Source: Streptomyces sp. NBC_00236
GTDB taxonomy: Bacteria > Actinomycetota > Actinomycetes > Streptomycetales > Streptomycetaceae
Length of the DNA stretch: 64,000 nucleotides
Assembly: GCF_036195045.1 (NCBI RefSeq)
Contig: NZ_CP108100.1
Span: 4,526,001-4,590,000 of the forward strand
Direction of reading: 5' to 3'
This document shows positions 32,623 through 41,868 of this stretch, piece by piece. Each line of letters opens with the position of its first letter. Position 1 is the first letter of the stretch. The position numbers were made by a program, and so were the translations under genes. The notes beneath the pieces are model-generated. The model was given only the letters and a program-made list of their open reading frames with translations. It had not been told where the DNA came from and made no database searches.

Positions 32623-34347
32623 GTGAAGCACCTGGCCGGCCGGCTCACCGCACTCCTCGCGGTCCTCGCCGTCATCGGACTGCTGCCCCGCCTGACCCGC
32701 ACCGATCCCGCCCTCACGATCCTGCACGCCCGCTACGCCGACCGGCCGCCCACCCCTGAGACCCTCGACGCCATCCGCGCCGAGACCGGCCTGGACGGCA
32801 GCCCCCTCCACCTCCTCGGCGACTGGTCGGCCGGACTCCTGCGCGGCGACCTCGGCACCTCCTGGGTCTCCGGACAGCCCGTCGCGCCGGACGCGATACC
32901 CGCCCTCGGGGTCTCCCTCACCCTCATGGGCGCCTCGCTCCTGGTCGCCGTCCTGACCGCCGCGGCCCTCGCCGCCCGCACCCTGCGCCGCGGGGCACAC
33001 CACCGGAACGTCACCGCAGGAGCCGGCACCGGCGCCGCCGTCCTCGCCGCCCTCCCCGAATTCCTCATCGCCGCCGTACTCGCCGCCGCCGTCGCCGTAC
33101 GGCTCGACTGGCTCCCCGCACTCGGCTGGGGCACCCCCGCACAGACCGTGCTGCCCGCCCTCGCCATGGGCATCCCCGCAGGCGCCCTCCTCGGCCGGCT
33201 CCTGGACGACGCACTGCCCGCCGCCTTCGCCGAACCCTGGGCCCGCGCCGCCGTCGCGGCCGGTATGCCCGGACACCGCACCGCCCGCCACGCCCTGCGC
33301 CGCACTCTGCCCGGCCTGCTGCCCCAGCTCGGCATGGTCGTCGTGGGACTCACCGGGGGAGCCGTCGCCGTCGAAACCCTCTACGCCATCCCCGGCCTCG
33401 GGGGCACCGCCCTGGCCGCCGCCCTCGCCCAGGACCTGCCCGTCCTCCAGGCCTGCGTCCTGCTCCTGCTGCTCCTCGGCACCGCCGCCGGACTCACCAC
33501 CCGCCTCACCGCACGCGCCCTCCTCGGCCCCGCCCTCGACGACGGCGCCCTGCCCGCCCTCGTCCCGCCGGCCGCCCGCGCACGCCGGTCCCTGATCACC
33601 GGCGCACTCCTCCTCGCCGCACTCTTCGCCGCCGTCACCCTCGCCGGACTCCTGCGCGACCCGCTCCACATCGACGCCGCCGCCCGCCTCGCCGGACCCT
33701 CCACCGCCCACCCCTTCGGCACGGACTCCCTCGGCCGCGACATCCTCGCCCGCCTCGGCCACGGAGCCGCCCGCACCGCCCTGACCGCCCTCGCCGTCTC
33801 CGCCGCCACCCTCCTCCTCGGCCTCGCCCTCGGAGCCGCGGGCGCCGGAGCGCTCACCGAGACCGCCAACGCCCTGCCCGCGATCCTCACCGGCCTCGTC
33901 GTCGCCGGCATCGCAGGCCCCGGCCCCTGGAGCGCCGCAGCCGCCGTCACCGCCGTCGCCTGGGCGCCCCTCGCCGCCCACACCGCCGCCCTGTACACCC
34001 AGGAACGCGCCGCCCCGCACCTCGCCGCCGCCCGGGTACTCGGCGCCGGACGACTCCACCTGCTGCGCCGCCACCTCCTGCCCGGCGTCCTGCCCCCCGT
34101 CGCCCGCCACGCCGCCCTGCGCATCCCCGCCATCGCCCTGGCCCTCGCCTCCCTCGGCTTCCTCGGCCTCGGCACCGAGCCGCCCTCACCCGAATGGGGG
34201 CGCATGCTCTCCGAAAACCTCCCCTACGCAGAACGCGCCCCCTGGTCCGTTCTCGCCCCCGCCGCCGCCCTCGCCGTCCTCGGCGCCCTCGCCGCCCTCA
34301 CGGCAGCGGCCGTACGAGGCGCCGGAGCCAGGAAGCGCACCGGATGA
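32623..34347 (+). CDS. Fused DppB-DppC type ABC permease, 574 aa
   Basis: Two complete permease domains lie in one chain. Residues about 1-300 are DppB-like: DLGTSWVSG, then the EAA loop EPWARAAVAAGMPGHRTARH, and ETLYAIPGLGGTAL. Residues 310-574 are DppC-like: HPFGTDSLGRDILARLGHGA, the second EAA loop LAAARVLGAGRLHLLRRHLL, and LGLGTEPPSPEWGRM. Normally these are separate genes. No DppD/DppF ATPase gene follows, so the pump must borrow an ATPase from elsewhere. GTG 32623 starts 4 nt after the SBP stop, and the end overlaps the MFS start by 4 nt. Confidence 0.9.
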   Translation: MKHLAGRLTALLAVLAVIGLLPRLTRTDPALTILHARYADRPPTPETLDAIRAETGLDGSPLHLLGDWSAGLLRGDLGTSWVSGQPVAPDAIPALGVSLTLMGASLLVAVLTAAALAARTLRRGAHHRNVTAGAGTGAAVLAALPEFLIAAVLAAAVAVRLDWLPALGWGTPAQTVLPALAMGIPAGALLGRLLDDALPAAFAEPWARAAVAAGMPGHRTARHALRRTLPGLLPQLGMVVVGLTGGAVAVETLYAIPGLGGTALAAALAQDLPVLQACVLLLLLLGTAAGLTTRLTARALLGPALDDGALPALVPPAARARRSLITGALLLAALFAAVTLAGLLRDPLHIDAAARLAGPSTAHPFGTDSLGRDILARLGHGAARTALTALAVSAATLLLGLALGAAGAGALTETANALPAILTGLVVAGIAGPGPWSAAAAVTAVAWAPLAAHTAALYTQERAAPHLAAARVLGAGRLHLLRRHLLPGVLPPVARHAALRIPAIALALASLGFLGLGTEPPSPEWGRMLSENLPYAERAPWSVLAPAAALAVLGALAALTAAAVRGAGARKRTG

Positions 34348-35609
34348 GCACCACCACCCCCTACCTCCGCCTCCTCACCACCACCCAGTTCGCCTTCAAC
34401 ACCGGCTTCTACGCAGTCCTGCCCTACCTCGCCACCCATCTCGGCACCGGCCTCGGCATGACCGGCTGGCTCATCGGCCTCGTCCTCGGCCTGCGCACCT
34501 TCAGCCAGCAAGGCCTCTTCGTCATCGGCGGCGCCCTCACCGACCGCTACGGCCCCCGCCCCGTCGTCCTCACCGGCTGCGCCCTGCGCATCGCCGGATT
34601 CGGCTGGCTCGCCTTCGCCGGATCCACCGCCACCGTCATCGGCGCCGTCCTGCTCACCGGATTCGCCGCCGCCCTCTTCTCACCCGCCGTCGAGTCCGAG
34701 ACCGCCCGCGAAGCCGTCCGGCACGAACAGCGCACCGGCACCCCCCGCGCCCACGTACTCGCCCGGTTCTCCGCCGCCGGACAGGCCGGCGCCTTCCTCG
34801 GCCCGCTCCTCGGCTCGCTGCTGCTCCTCCTCGACGGGGGCTTCCGCGCCTCCTGCCTCGCCGGCGTCCTCGTCTTCGTCGCCGTCCTCGCCGGGCACGC
34901 CCGGCTCATGCCGCACCGCGACCCCGTCACCCGTACGGCCGTACGCACCACGGCTGCCGTACGACACGTCCTCACCCAGCGCCCGTTCCTGCTGCTCTGC
35001 CTCGCGTACAGCAGCTACCTCGTCGCGTACAACCAGCTCTACCTCTCGCTGCCCGCCGAGGTGCAGCGCACCACCGGATCCCAGGCCGCCCTCGGCTGGT
35101 TCTTCGCCCTCTCCTCCCTCCTCGTCGTCCTCGCCCAGCTGCCCCTGACCCGCTGGTCCGCCCACCGGCTCGCCCCGCGCACCGCCCTCGTCACCGGGCT
35201 CGTCACCGTCGCCGCCGGATTCGCCGCCGTACCCCTGACCCCGGCCGGCCCCGCCGGACTGCTGCCCCCGGCCGCCCTCGTCGTCCTCCTCACCCTCGGC
35301 CAGATGCTCCTCGTGCCCGCCGCCCGCGGCCTCGTACCCGATCTCGTCGACGACCGGCACCTGGGCCTCGCCACCGGAGCGCTCTCCTCCGTCTCCGGGC
35401 TCGCCGTGCTCGGCGGCAGCGCCGCCACCGGCGCCCTCCTCGACGCCCCCGCACCCGTCCGCTGGGCCGCCCTCGCCGCCGTCCCGCTGGCCGGCGCCGC
35501 CCTCGCACTGACCCTTCCGGTGGGCGCGGACCCGAAACAGGGACGAGGAAGCGCGGGCAGGGTAGGCGTAGAGACATCACCGACCCGCTCAGGAGGACGT
35601 ACGCCATGA
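34344..35609 (+). CDS. MFS transporter coupled to the ABC importer, 421 aa
   Basis: About 12 helices are seen, with motif A GGALTDRYGPRP (about residues 62-73). TTQFAFNTGFYAVLPYLATH at the start and SPAVESETAREAVRHEQR after helix 4 place it among small-molecule exporters (DHA1-like). It overlaps the permease gene (ATGA), so the proteins are made together. In metallophore systems such as the staphylopine cluster, an MFS protein exports the chelator that the ABC importer retrieves. The same logic would fit here, but no chelator synthesis genes are present in the window. Confidence 0.87.
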   Translation: MSTTTPYLRLLTTTQFAFNTGFYAVLPYLATHLGTGLGMTGWLIGLVLGLRTFSQQGLFVIGGALTDRYGPRPVVLTGCALRIAGFGWLAFAGSTATVIGAVLLTGFAAALFSPAVESETAREAVRHEQRTGTPRAHVLARFSAAGQAGAFLGPLLGSLLLLLDGGFRASCLAGVLVFVAVLAGHARLMPHRDPVTRTAVRTTAAVRHVLTQRPFLLLCLAYSSYLVAYNQLYLSLPAEVQRTTGSQAALGWFFALSSLLVVLAQLPLTRWSAHRLAPRTALVTGLVTVAAGFAAVPLTPAGPAGLLPPAALVVLLTLGQMLLVPAARGLVPDLVDDRHLGLATGALSSVSGLAVLGGSAATGALLDAPAPVRWAALAAVPLAGAALALTLPVGADPKQGRGSAGRVGVETSPTRSGGRTP

Positions 35610-36010
35610 CCGCCGCACTCTCCGAAGACCTCAAGGCGCTGCTCGACACCCCGGTCTTCGTCACCGTCGCCACCATCCAGCCCGACGGAAGCCCCCAGGT
35701 GTCCCCGGTCTGGGTGAAGCGGGACGGCGACGACGTCCTCATCTCCACCACCACCGGCCGCCGCAAGGAACAGAACCTCGCCCGCGACCCCCGCGTCTCC
35801 GTCGTCGTCCAGCCCTTCGACGCCCCGTACACCTACGCCGAGATCCGCGGCACCGCCACCCTCACCACCGAAGGCGGCCAGGAACTCATCGACGAGCTGT
35901 CACAGAAGTACACCGGCAAGAAGTACGCCGACTTCAACCCCGCCTCCGGCGACGACGACCCCCGCGTCGTCGTCCGGATCACGCCCCGCAAGGTCGTCGG
36001 ACGCATCTGA
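35606..36010 (+). CDS. PPOX class F420-dependent oxidoreductase-like protein, 134 aa
   Basis: The split-barrel flavin/deazaflavin-binding fold is shown by FVTVATIQPDGSPQVSPVWV (residues 18-37), VLISTTTGRRKEQNLARDPR and EIRGTATLTTEGGQ. The family includes F420H2-dependent reductases and haem-degrading relatives. ATG 35606 overlaps the MFS stop, yet a GGAGG site precedes it, so it may be both coupled and independently translated. Whether it belongs functionally to the transport cassette is uncertain. Confidence 0.87.
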   Translation: MTAALSEDLKALLDTPVFVTVATIQPDGSPQVSPVWVKRDGDDVLISTTTGRRKEQNLARDPRVSVVVQPFDAPYTYAEIRGTATLTTEGGQELIDELSQKYTGKKYADFNPASGDDDPRVVVRITPRKVVGRI

Positions 36011-36124
36011 GCCGTCCCCGACGATCACCCCTCACGGCTCCGGCCCGCCCGGAGCCGTAACAACTGTCCACGCAATCCTCCAAGGGGTCGCGGGGCACTG
36101 GTGCGCGCCCACTACCCTTGAGGC

Positions 36125-37528
36125 GTGACTATTCGCCTGTACGACACCAGCGCCCGGCAGATCCGTGACTTCGTCCCGCTCACAGCGGGCTGTGTCTCGA
36201 TCTACCTCTGTGGCGCGACTGTCCAGGCCGCCCCGCACATCGGGCACATCAGGTCCGGACTGAACTTCGACATCATGCGCCGCTGGTTCGCCTACCGCGG
36301 CTACGACGTGACGTTCGTCCGGAACGTCACCGACATCGACGACAAGATCATCAAGAAGTCGGCCGAACAGGGCCGCCCCTGGTGGGCCATCGGCTACGAG
36401 AACGAGCGCGCCTTCAACGACGGCTACGACGCGCTGGGCTGCCTGCCGCCCACCTACGAACCCCGCGCCACCGGCCACATCACCGAGATGATCGAGATGA
36501 TGCGCGGCCTCATCGAGCGCGGCCACGCCTACGCGGCCGACGGCAACGTCTACTTCGACGTCCGCTCGTTCCCCGGCTACCTGGAACTCTCCAACCAGGA
36601 CCTCGACGACCTGCGCCAGCCCTCCGGCGACAACGAGACCGGCAAGCGCGACAAGCGCGACTTCGCCATGTGGAAGGCGTCCAGGCCCGGCGAGCCCAGC
36701 TGGGAGACCCCCTGGGGCCGCGGCCGCCCCGGCTGGCACCTCGAATGCTCCGCCATGGCGCACAAGTACCTCGGCACCGCCTTCGACATCCACGGCGGCG
36801 GCATCGACCTGATCTTCCCGCACCACGAGAACGAGATCGCCCAGGCCAAGGCCTACGGCGACGACTTCGCGAAGTACTGGGTGCACAACGCCTGGGTCAC
36901 CATGGCCGGCGAGAAGATGTCCAAGTCGCTCGGCAACTCCGTCCTCGTCAGCGAGATGGTCAAGGCCTGGCGCCCCATCGTGCTCCGCTACTACCTGGGC
37001 ACCCCGCACTACCGGTCGATGATCGAGTACAGCGAGGAAGCCCTGCGCGAGGCCGAATCCGCGTTCGCGCGCATCGAGGGCTTCGTCCAGCGCGTCACCG
37101 AGAAGGCCGGCGAGACCGTCGCCCCCGCCTCCGAGGTGCCGCCCGCCTTCGCCGAGGCGATGGACGACGACATGGGCGTCCCGCAGGCCCTCGCGATCAT
37201 CCACACCACCGTCCGCCAGGGAAACTCCGCCCTCGCCGCCGACGACAAGGAAGCCGCCGTCGCACGCCTCGCCGAGGTCCGTGCCATGCTCGGTGTCCTC
37301 GGCCTCGACCCGCTCGACGAGCACTGGGCCGGCGAGAGCGACCGCGGAGACGACCTCCACGGCGTCGTCGACACCCTCGTACGCCTCGTCCTCGACCAGC
37401 GCCAGTCCGCACGGGCCCGCAAGGACTGGGCCTCGGCCGACGCCATCCGCGACCAGCTCAACCAGTCCGGGCTCGTCATCGAGGACAGCCCCACCGGACC
37501 ACGGTGGACACTCGGCCCGCGCCAGTAG
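36125..37528 (+). CDS. cysS: Cysteinyl-tRNA synthetase
   Basis: The 467-aa class I synthetase has HIGH motif APHIGH (residues 36-41), zinc ligand Cys29 in [20 protein letters not shown] and [10 protein letters not shown] for the other zinc ligands, and KMSKS at 264-268 in [12 protein letters not shown]. The C-terminal DALR-type helices end in [13 protein letters not shown] 36125 is preceded 6 nt upstream by TACCCT (36113-36118), so the mRNA is probably leaderless. rlmB follows 82 nt downstream. MshC, a CysS paralogue of mycothiol synthesis, is ruled out by full length and the complete anticodon-binding region. Confidence 0.96.
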   Translation: MTIRLYDTSARQIRDFVPLTAGCVSIYLCGATVQAAPHIGHIRSGLNFDIMRRWFAYRGYDVTFVRNVTDIDDKIIKKSAEQGRPWWAIGYENERAFNDGYDALGCLPPTYEPRATGHITEMIEMMRGLIERGHAYAADGNVYFDVRSFPGYLELSNQDLDDLRQPSGDNETGKRDKRDFAMWKASRPGEPSWETPWGRGRPGWHLECSAMAHKYLGTAFDIHGGGIDLIFPHHENEIAQAKAYGDDFAKYWVHNAWVTMAGEKMSKSLGNSVLVSEMVKAWRPIVLRYYLGTPHYRSMIEYSEEALREAESAFARIEGFVQRVTEKAGETVAPASEVPPAFAEAMDDDMGVPQALAIIHTTVRQGNSALAADDKEAAVARLAEVRAMLGVLGLDPLDEHWAGESDRGDDLHGVVDTLVRLVLDQRQSARARKDWASADAIRDQLNQSGLVIEDSPTGPRWTLGPRQ

Positions 37529-37610
37529 TCCTCCATGTGCCGCCCGGCCCGCCGGGCGGCACACTTTCACTTATACGTACGCACGTCTGAAGCAACGAAA
37601 CAGGTAGGTC

Positions 37611-38567
37611 ATGGCCGGGAACAGCCAGCGCAGGAACCGCCGCACGTCCAACAAGAAGGGCATGCAGGTCGGCAGCGGTGGCCAGCGGCGCCGTGGCCTC
37701 GAAGGCCGGGGGCCGACGCCGCCCGCCGAGGAGCGCAAGAAGCACAAGAAGAACCGCATCGCCACCGCCAAGGCCAAGCAGGCCGCCAACCGCCGCCCCG
37801 CCCCCCGGCGCGGCGGCGTCAAGGGCACCTCCGAAATGGTCGTCGGCCGCAACCCCGTCTTCGAGGCCCTGCGCGACGGCGTGCCCGCCACCACGCTCTA
37901 CGTCCAGCAGTACATCGACAACGACGAGCGCGTCCGCGAGGCCCTCCAGCTCGCCGGCGCACGCGGCAACATCAACCTGATGGAAGCCCCGCGCCCCGAG
38001 CTCGACCGCATGACGAACGGCCTCAACCACCAGGGCCTCGTCCTCCAGGTCCCGCCGTACCAGTACGCGGAGCCGCAGGACCTCACCGCCGCCGCCTACG
38101 ACAACGGCGAGGACCCGCTGATCGTCGCCCTCGACGGCGTCACCGACCCGCGCAACCTCGGCGCCATCGTCCGCTCCGTCTCCGCCTTCGGCGGCCACGG
38201 CGTCGTCGTGCCCGAGCGCCGCGCCGCCGGCATGACCGCCGGAGCCTGGAAGTCCTCCGCCGGCACCGCCGCCCGTACGCCCGTCTCCCGCGTCACCAAC
38301 CTGACCCGGGCACTGGAGGCGTACAAGAAGGAAGGCATCGCGATCGTCGGCCTCGCCGCCGACGGCGAGCACACCGTCGAGGACCTCGAAGCCCTCGGCG
38401 GCCCCGTCGTCATCGTCATCGGCAGCGAGGGCAAGGGCCTCGGCCGCCTCGTCGGCGAGACCTGCGACTACCGGGTCCGCATCTCCATGCCGGGCGGCGC
38501 CGAATCCCTCAACGCCGGCGTCGCCGCCGGCATCGTGATGTACGAGGTCGCACGCCGCCGCGCCTGA
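37611..38567 (+). CDS. rlmB: 23S rRNA (guanosine-2'-O-)-methyltransferase RlmB
   Basis: The SPOUT (TrmH-family) methyltransferase is 318 aa. The first 70 residues are a basic, disordered RNA-binding extension (NRRTSNKKGMQVGSGGQRRR). SEMVVGRNPVFEALRDGVPA opens the substrate-binding domain. The catalytic knot has LDGVTDPRNLGAIVRSVSAF, VIGSEGKGLGRL and ISMPGGAESLNAGVAAGI. It methylates the ribose of G2251 (E. coli numbering) in the P loop. It follows cysS as in many actinobacteria and ends in a hairpin at 38577-38600. Confidence 0.94.
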   Translation: MAGNSQRRNRRTSNKKGMQVGSGGQRRRGLEGRGPTPPAEERKKHKKNRIATAKAKQAANRRPAPRRGGVKGTSEMVVGRNPVFEALRDGVPATTLYVQQYIDNDERVREALQLAGARGNINLMEAPRPELDRMTNGLNHQGLVLQVPPYQYAEPQDLTAAAYDNGEDPLIVALDGVTDPRNLGAIVRSVSAFGGHGVVVPERRAAGMTAGAWKSSAGTAARTPVSRVTNLTRALEAYKKEGIAIVGLAADGEHTVEDLEALGGPVVIVIGSEGKGLGRLVGETCDYRVRISMPGGAESLNAGVAAGIVMYEVARRRA

Positions 38568-38576
38568 TCCACCGCC

Positions 38577-38600
38577 GGGACGGGCCGCACGGCCCGTCCC
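38577..38600 (+). terminator. Hairpin terminator of rlmB
   Basis: GGGACGGGCC (38577-38586) and GGCCCGTCCC (38591-38600) form a 10-bp stem with a 4-nt loop, 9 nt after the stop codon. No T tract. Confidence 0.75.
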
Positions 38601-38758
38601 GCAGGACCACCCGCACAGGCGGCGGCCGACCGGGCCCGCACCGGGGGGGCGCATCCGGGCATCCGCACGCCCCGGCGCACCCCACCACCCCCTGTTGACG
38701 GGCCTCGGACACTTCGACACCGTCAAGGCAGTGTCCTAAACACACATCACTCGGTTAG

Positions 38759-40393
38759 ATGAGTGTGGACACCAGAACGCCTCGGTTCGACGAACAACCC
38801 GCCCTGAGCATGGCCAAGGTGGACTGCGACCCCGCGCAGGTCATCGTCAACCACGCCAGCTTCCGGGTGCAGCTCGCCCCCGGCCAGCGCGCACGGCTGC
38901 GCGGTGTGGCACCCGCCGGAGCACCCAGGATCCCCGCCATGAGCGGCACCGGGGCCGGACGCGGCCGACGCGCCCCCGTCGTGTGGAGCGGCAGGTCCGC
39001 CCCCGGCGACCCCGGCGCCAGCGGACTCCTCCAGGCCGTACGGAACTCCACCGCGGGCCGGCCCGACACCGCCTACGACCCGTACGAGCCCTACGCCTCC
39101 TACGAGTTCGACAGCGGACCCGGCAGCCCCGGCACCCAGGTCATCCCGCGCCTCGAAGAGACCCAGCCCAACCCCGTCATCACCGCACCGCACCAGCCAC
39201 GCCGCCCCGGCGGCCCGCTGCTGCCCCCCATGCGCCAGGCCGTCGGCGCCTACGACCCCGTCGAGCCCGGCCCGTACGACACCGACGGACACGACCGCGA
39301 CGCCTACGACGGCGACGACATCACCGACACCCGCGACCGCCGCACCGGAAACGACACCGTCCGGCACGCGTACTACCCCGGCCGCCGCATGAACCTCGGC
39401 GTCGTCCTCCTGCCGATGCGCGTCTTCCTCGGCTTCATCTCCATCTACGCCGGCATGGGCAAGCTCTGCGACCCCGTCTACTTCGACGGCGGCGACCGCG
39501 GCTCCATGGTCAAGTGGCTGACCTCGCTCCACCCCTGGGCCCTCGCCGAACCCCTGCGCGACTTCGCCCTCTCCCACCCCGTCGGCGCCGGCCTCACCAT
39601 CGCCTTCCTCCAGGTCGTCGTCGGCGTCCTCACCGTCCTCGGCCTCTGGCAGCGCGTCGCCGCCTCCATCGGCGCCCTCCTGTCCGCCGCCCTCCTGGTC
39701 ACCGTCAGCTGGCGCACCGTCGCCGTCTACGACGCACCCGACATCATCTACCTCGCCGCCTGGAGCCCCCTGGTCATCGCGGGCGCCCCCGTCTACTCCG
39801 TCGACGGACGACTCGCCGGAGAAGCCTGGCGCAAGCTCGGCCCCCGCTCCGAGATCTGGGACCTCCGCCGCCGCGTCCTGCGCCGCGGCGCCGTCGTCGC
39901 CACCGTCGTCGTCGGCCTCACCCTCCTCATCGGCTCCATGCTCGGCGGCGCCGTCCGCTCCACCGAAGTCGTCACCGTCCCCGGCCCGAACGGCGTCCCC
40001 ACCAACCAGCTCCCCGGCACCCCGCTCCCCGACAAGTCCCGCAGCGGCAAGGCCTCCCACACCCCGACCGGACAGCACCCCACCCCCTCCCGCACCACCG
40101 CACCCCGCACCCCGTCCGCCAAGGCCTCCACACCCGCCACGGACAGCGTCCGCGAGTCCGGCCAGGCCGCCGGAGCCGGCCAGCCCAGCCAGACCCAGGG
40201 CACCGGACAGACCACCCCGCAGCAGACCACCCCCCAGCAGCCCCCCTCCAGCAGCTCCGGCCCCAGCTCCTCCGGCCCCACCGGCGGCTCCACCACCGGC
40301 GGCACGGACCCCGGCACCGGCTCCACGGGCGGCACCAGCGGCGACGGTGGCGGTGGCGGCGGCCGCAACCCCATCGGCGGCCTCCTCGGCTGA
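38759..40393 (+). CDS. DoxX family membrane protein with long disordered ends, 544 aa
   Basis: Residues 1-205 are hydrophilic and of low complexity (DTAYDPYEPYASYEFDSGPG). The DoxX core begins at RMNLGVVLLPMRVFLGFISI, followed by YAGMGKLCDPVYFDGGDRGS, and has four membrane helices to about residue 345. One more helix follows (GAVVATVVVGLTLLIGSMLG). The last 130 residues are a Ser/Thr/Pro/Gly/Gln-rich tail. DoxX proteins are linked to redox/sulfur metabolism and, in mycobacteria, to thiol-stress membrane complexes. The promoter region has a GGACACT/AGTGTCC dyad. Start ATG 38759. Confidence 0.85.
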   Translation: MSVDTRTPRFDEQPALSMAKVDCDPAQVIVNHASFRVQLAPGQRARLRGVAPAGAPRIPAMSGTGAGRGRRAPVVWSGRSAPGDPGASGLLQAVRNSTAGRPDTAYDPYEPYASYEFDSGPGSPGTQVIPRLEETQPNPVITAPHQPRRPGGPLLPPMRQAVGAYDPVEPGPYDTDGHDRDAYDGDDITDTRDRRTGNDTVRHAYYPGRRMNLGVVLLPMRVFLGFISIYAGMGKLCDPVYFDGGDRGSMVKWLTSLHPWALAEPLRDFALSHPVGAGLTIAFLQVVVGVLTVLGLWQRVAASIGALLSAALLVTVSWRTVAVYDAPDIIYLAAWSPLVIAGAPVYSVDGRLAGEAWRKLGPRSEIWDLRRRVLRRGAVVATVVVGLTLLIGSMLGGAVRSTEVVTVPGPNGVPTNQLPGTPLPDKSRSGKASHTPTGQHPTPSRTTAPRTPSAKASTPATDSVRESGQAAGAGQPSQTQGTGQTTPQQTTPQQPPSSSSGPSSSGPTGGSTTGGTDPGTGSTGGTSGDGGGGGGRNPIGGLLG

Positions 40394-40413
40394 CACCCAC
40401 CACGCCACGCAGG

Positions 40414-40451
40414 AGGGGCGGGCACCGGAAGTGAATCCGGTGCCCGCCCCT
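40414..40451. terminator. Bidirectional 15-bp hairpin after the DoxX gene
   Basis: Arms 40414-40428 and 40437-40451 are exact complements around an 8-nt loop, between the convergent DoxX and nucleotidyltransferase genes. Confidence 0.85.
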
Positions 40452-40502
40452 TCGGCGTGCGATGTGACCAGGACGTGCGATGCGACCAGGGAGGGAGGAG
40501 AC

Positions 40503-41213
40503 CTACCGCCCGTCCAGCTCCTTCGCCGCCTCCGTCAGGTCCTTCGCCGTGTCGATGGCCCGCCAGTACGCCCCGTGCGGCAACGGATACCCGGCCAGCC
40601 TGCGCTCCCGCGCCAGCCTCGGGAACGTCGTCCGCTCATGGTCACCCCGGTCCGGCAGCATCCCCGTGAACGCGGGAGAGAACACGTACACACCCGCGTT
40701 GATCAGATACGGCGACGGGGGAGACTCGATGAAGTCCGTGATGTGCCCGAACGCATCCGTCTCCACCGCACCCCACGGAATGCGCGGACGAGCCAGCGCC
40801 AGCGTCGCGGTCGCATCACGCTCCGCATGGAACGCGGCCATCTCACGCAACGAGAAACGGGTCCAGATATCACCGTTGGTCGCGTACCAGGGCTGCTCCG
40901 GATCGGGCAGCCGGGCCGCCGCGTACTTCAGCCCGCCACCGCGGCCCAGCGGCTCGGACTCCACCACCGTCGTCACCCGCAACGGCAGCACCGCCGCGTC
41001 CAGCCACTCCTGCAGCACCTCGGCGAGATGCCCGCACGACACCACGGCGTCGGTCACGCCCTCGGCGGCCAGCCAGGCAAGCTGATGGCCGATGATCGGC
41101 GTCCCGGTACCCGGGATCTCGACCATCGGCTTGGGGCGGTCATCGGTGTACGGGCGCAGCCGTGACCCCTGGCCACCCGCCAGGATCACGGCCTGCGTCG
41201 GAAACGTATGCAT
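40503..41213 (-). CDS. Sugar-phosphate nucleotidyltransferase, 236 aa
   Basis: The pyrophosphorylase signature AVILAGGQGSRLRPYTDDRP then KPMVEIPG (residues 8-35) is complete. Next come SEPLGRGGGLKYAAARL, WYATNGDIWT (metal Asp) and YLINAGVYVFSP. It makes an NDP-sugar, for example GDP-mannose- or dTDP-glucose-type, for cell-wall or glycan synthesis; the sugar cannot be fixed. I start at ATG 41213 because TATCGT lies 7 nt before it on the minus strand (leaderless); longer in-frame starts add a basic tail only. Confidence 0.9.
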   Translation of the reverse strand: MHTFPTQAVILAGGQGSRLRPYTDDRPKPMVEIPGTGTPIIGHQLAWLAAEGVTDAVVSCGHLAEVLQEWLDAAVLPLRVTTVVESEPLGRGGGLKYAAARLPDPEQPWYATNGDIWTRFSLREMAAFHAERDATATLALARPRIPWGAVETDAFGHITDFIESPPSPYLINAGVYVFSPAFTGMLPDRGDHERTTFPRLARERRLAGYPLPHGAYWRAIDTAKDLTEAAKELDGR

Positions 41214-41247
41214 GCCAGGCACGATATGCCGTGCCCGGCCGGGACGG

Positions 41248-41661
41248 TCAGCTGAACTGCGCGACACCCGAGGCGAACGACGTGTCACAGACCGGACGGG
41301 AGAAGCGGTGCGCGCGCGTCGGACCGTACTGCTCGACCGCGGCCTTGCCCAGCGCCTTCGCGATCGACATGCAGTGCCGCGCGAGCGACGGACGCCCCTC
41401 CACGGCCCGCTGGAGATCCGTCAGTGCGACACCCGGGTCCTTCTCCTGGAGCTCCAGGAGGAGCTTGTCGCGCAGGATGTCCTGCGGGGTGCGCGCCTTG
41501 GCGCGCTTGGAGACGGTCTGGGCCGACGCGGTGAGCAACGTCGACTCGGAGTTGTGATTTGCCCACGGCACGGCGGTGACCGCGAGGGTCCCGGACAGGA
41601 CCATGACGACAGGCAGGACGAAAGCGAGAGTTCGGCCGATACGGCGCGCGGTGTGGGTCAC
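41248..41661 (-). CDS. Small secreted protein, 137 aa, unknown
   Basis: An N-terminal membrane/signal segment is present (RTLAFVLPVVMVLSGTLAVT, residues 10-29). The remainder is soluble with a helix rich in Lys/Arg/Glu (KRAKARTPQDILRDKLLLEL) and two Cys (in ARHCMSI and RPVCDTS) that could form a disulfide. I recognise no family. GTG 41661 has TACGCT 6 nt upstream, fitting a leaderless start. It precedes the nucleotidyltransferase gene on the same strand by 34 nt, but that gene has its own promoter. Confidence 0.7.
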   Translation of the reverse strand: MTHTARRIGRTLAFVLPVVMVLSGTLAVTAVPWANHNSESTLLTASAQTVSKRAKARTPQDILRDKLLLELQEKDPGVALTDLQRAVEGRPSLARHCMSIAKALGKAAVEQYGPTRAHRFSRPVCDTSFASGVAQFS

Positions 41662-41815
41662 GGAGCGAGCGTAGCGGGCAGTGATGAATTGACGACATTA
41701 CGTCACTCGCGCGAGGGACGGTTCGAGTCTGCTTTTCGAATCCCGTGTTGACGTCCCGGAGTGAAATGACCGTTGTGCCGGGGAATTTGCCCCCGTCGCC
41801 CCAAACCCCCGAACG

Positions 41816-41854
41816 CGCGACGGCCCCGCACGGAGAACGTGCGGGGCCGTCGCG
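41816..41854 (-). terminator. 16-bp hairpin terminator of msiK
   Basis: Arms 41816-41831 and 41839-41854 are complementary around a 7-nt loop, 14 nt after the msiK stop. Confidence 0.85.
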
Positions 41855-41868
41855 GTGCGTGTGCGGGA

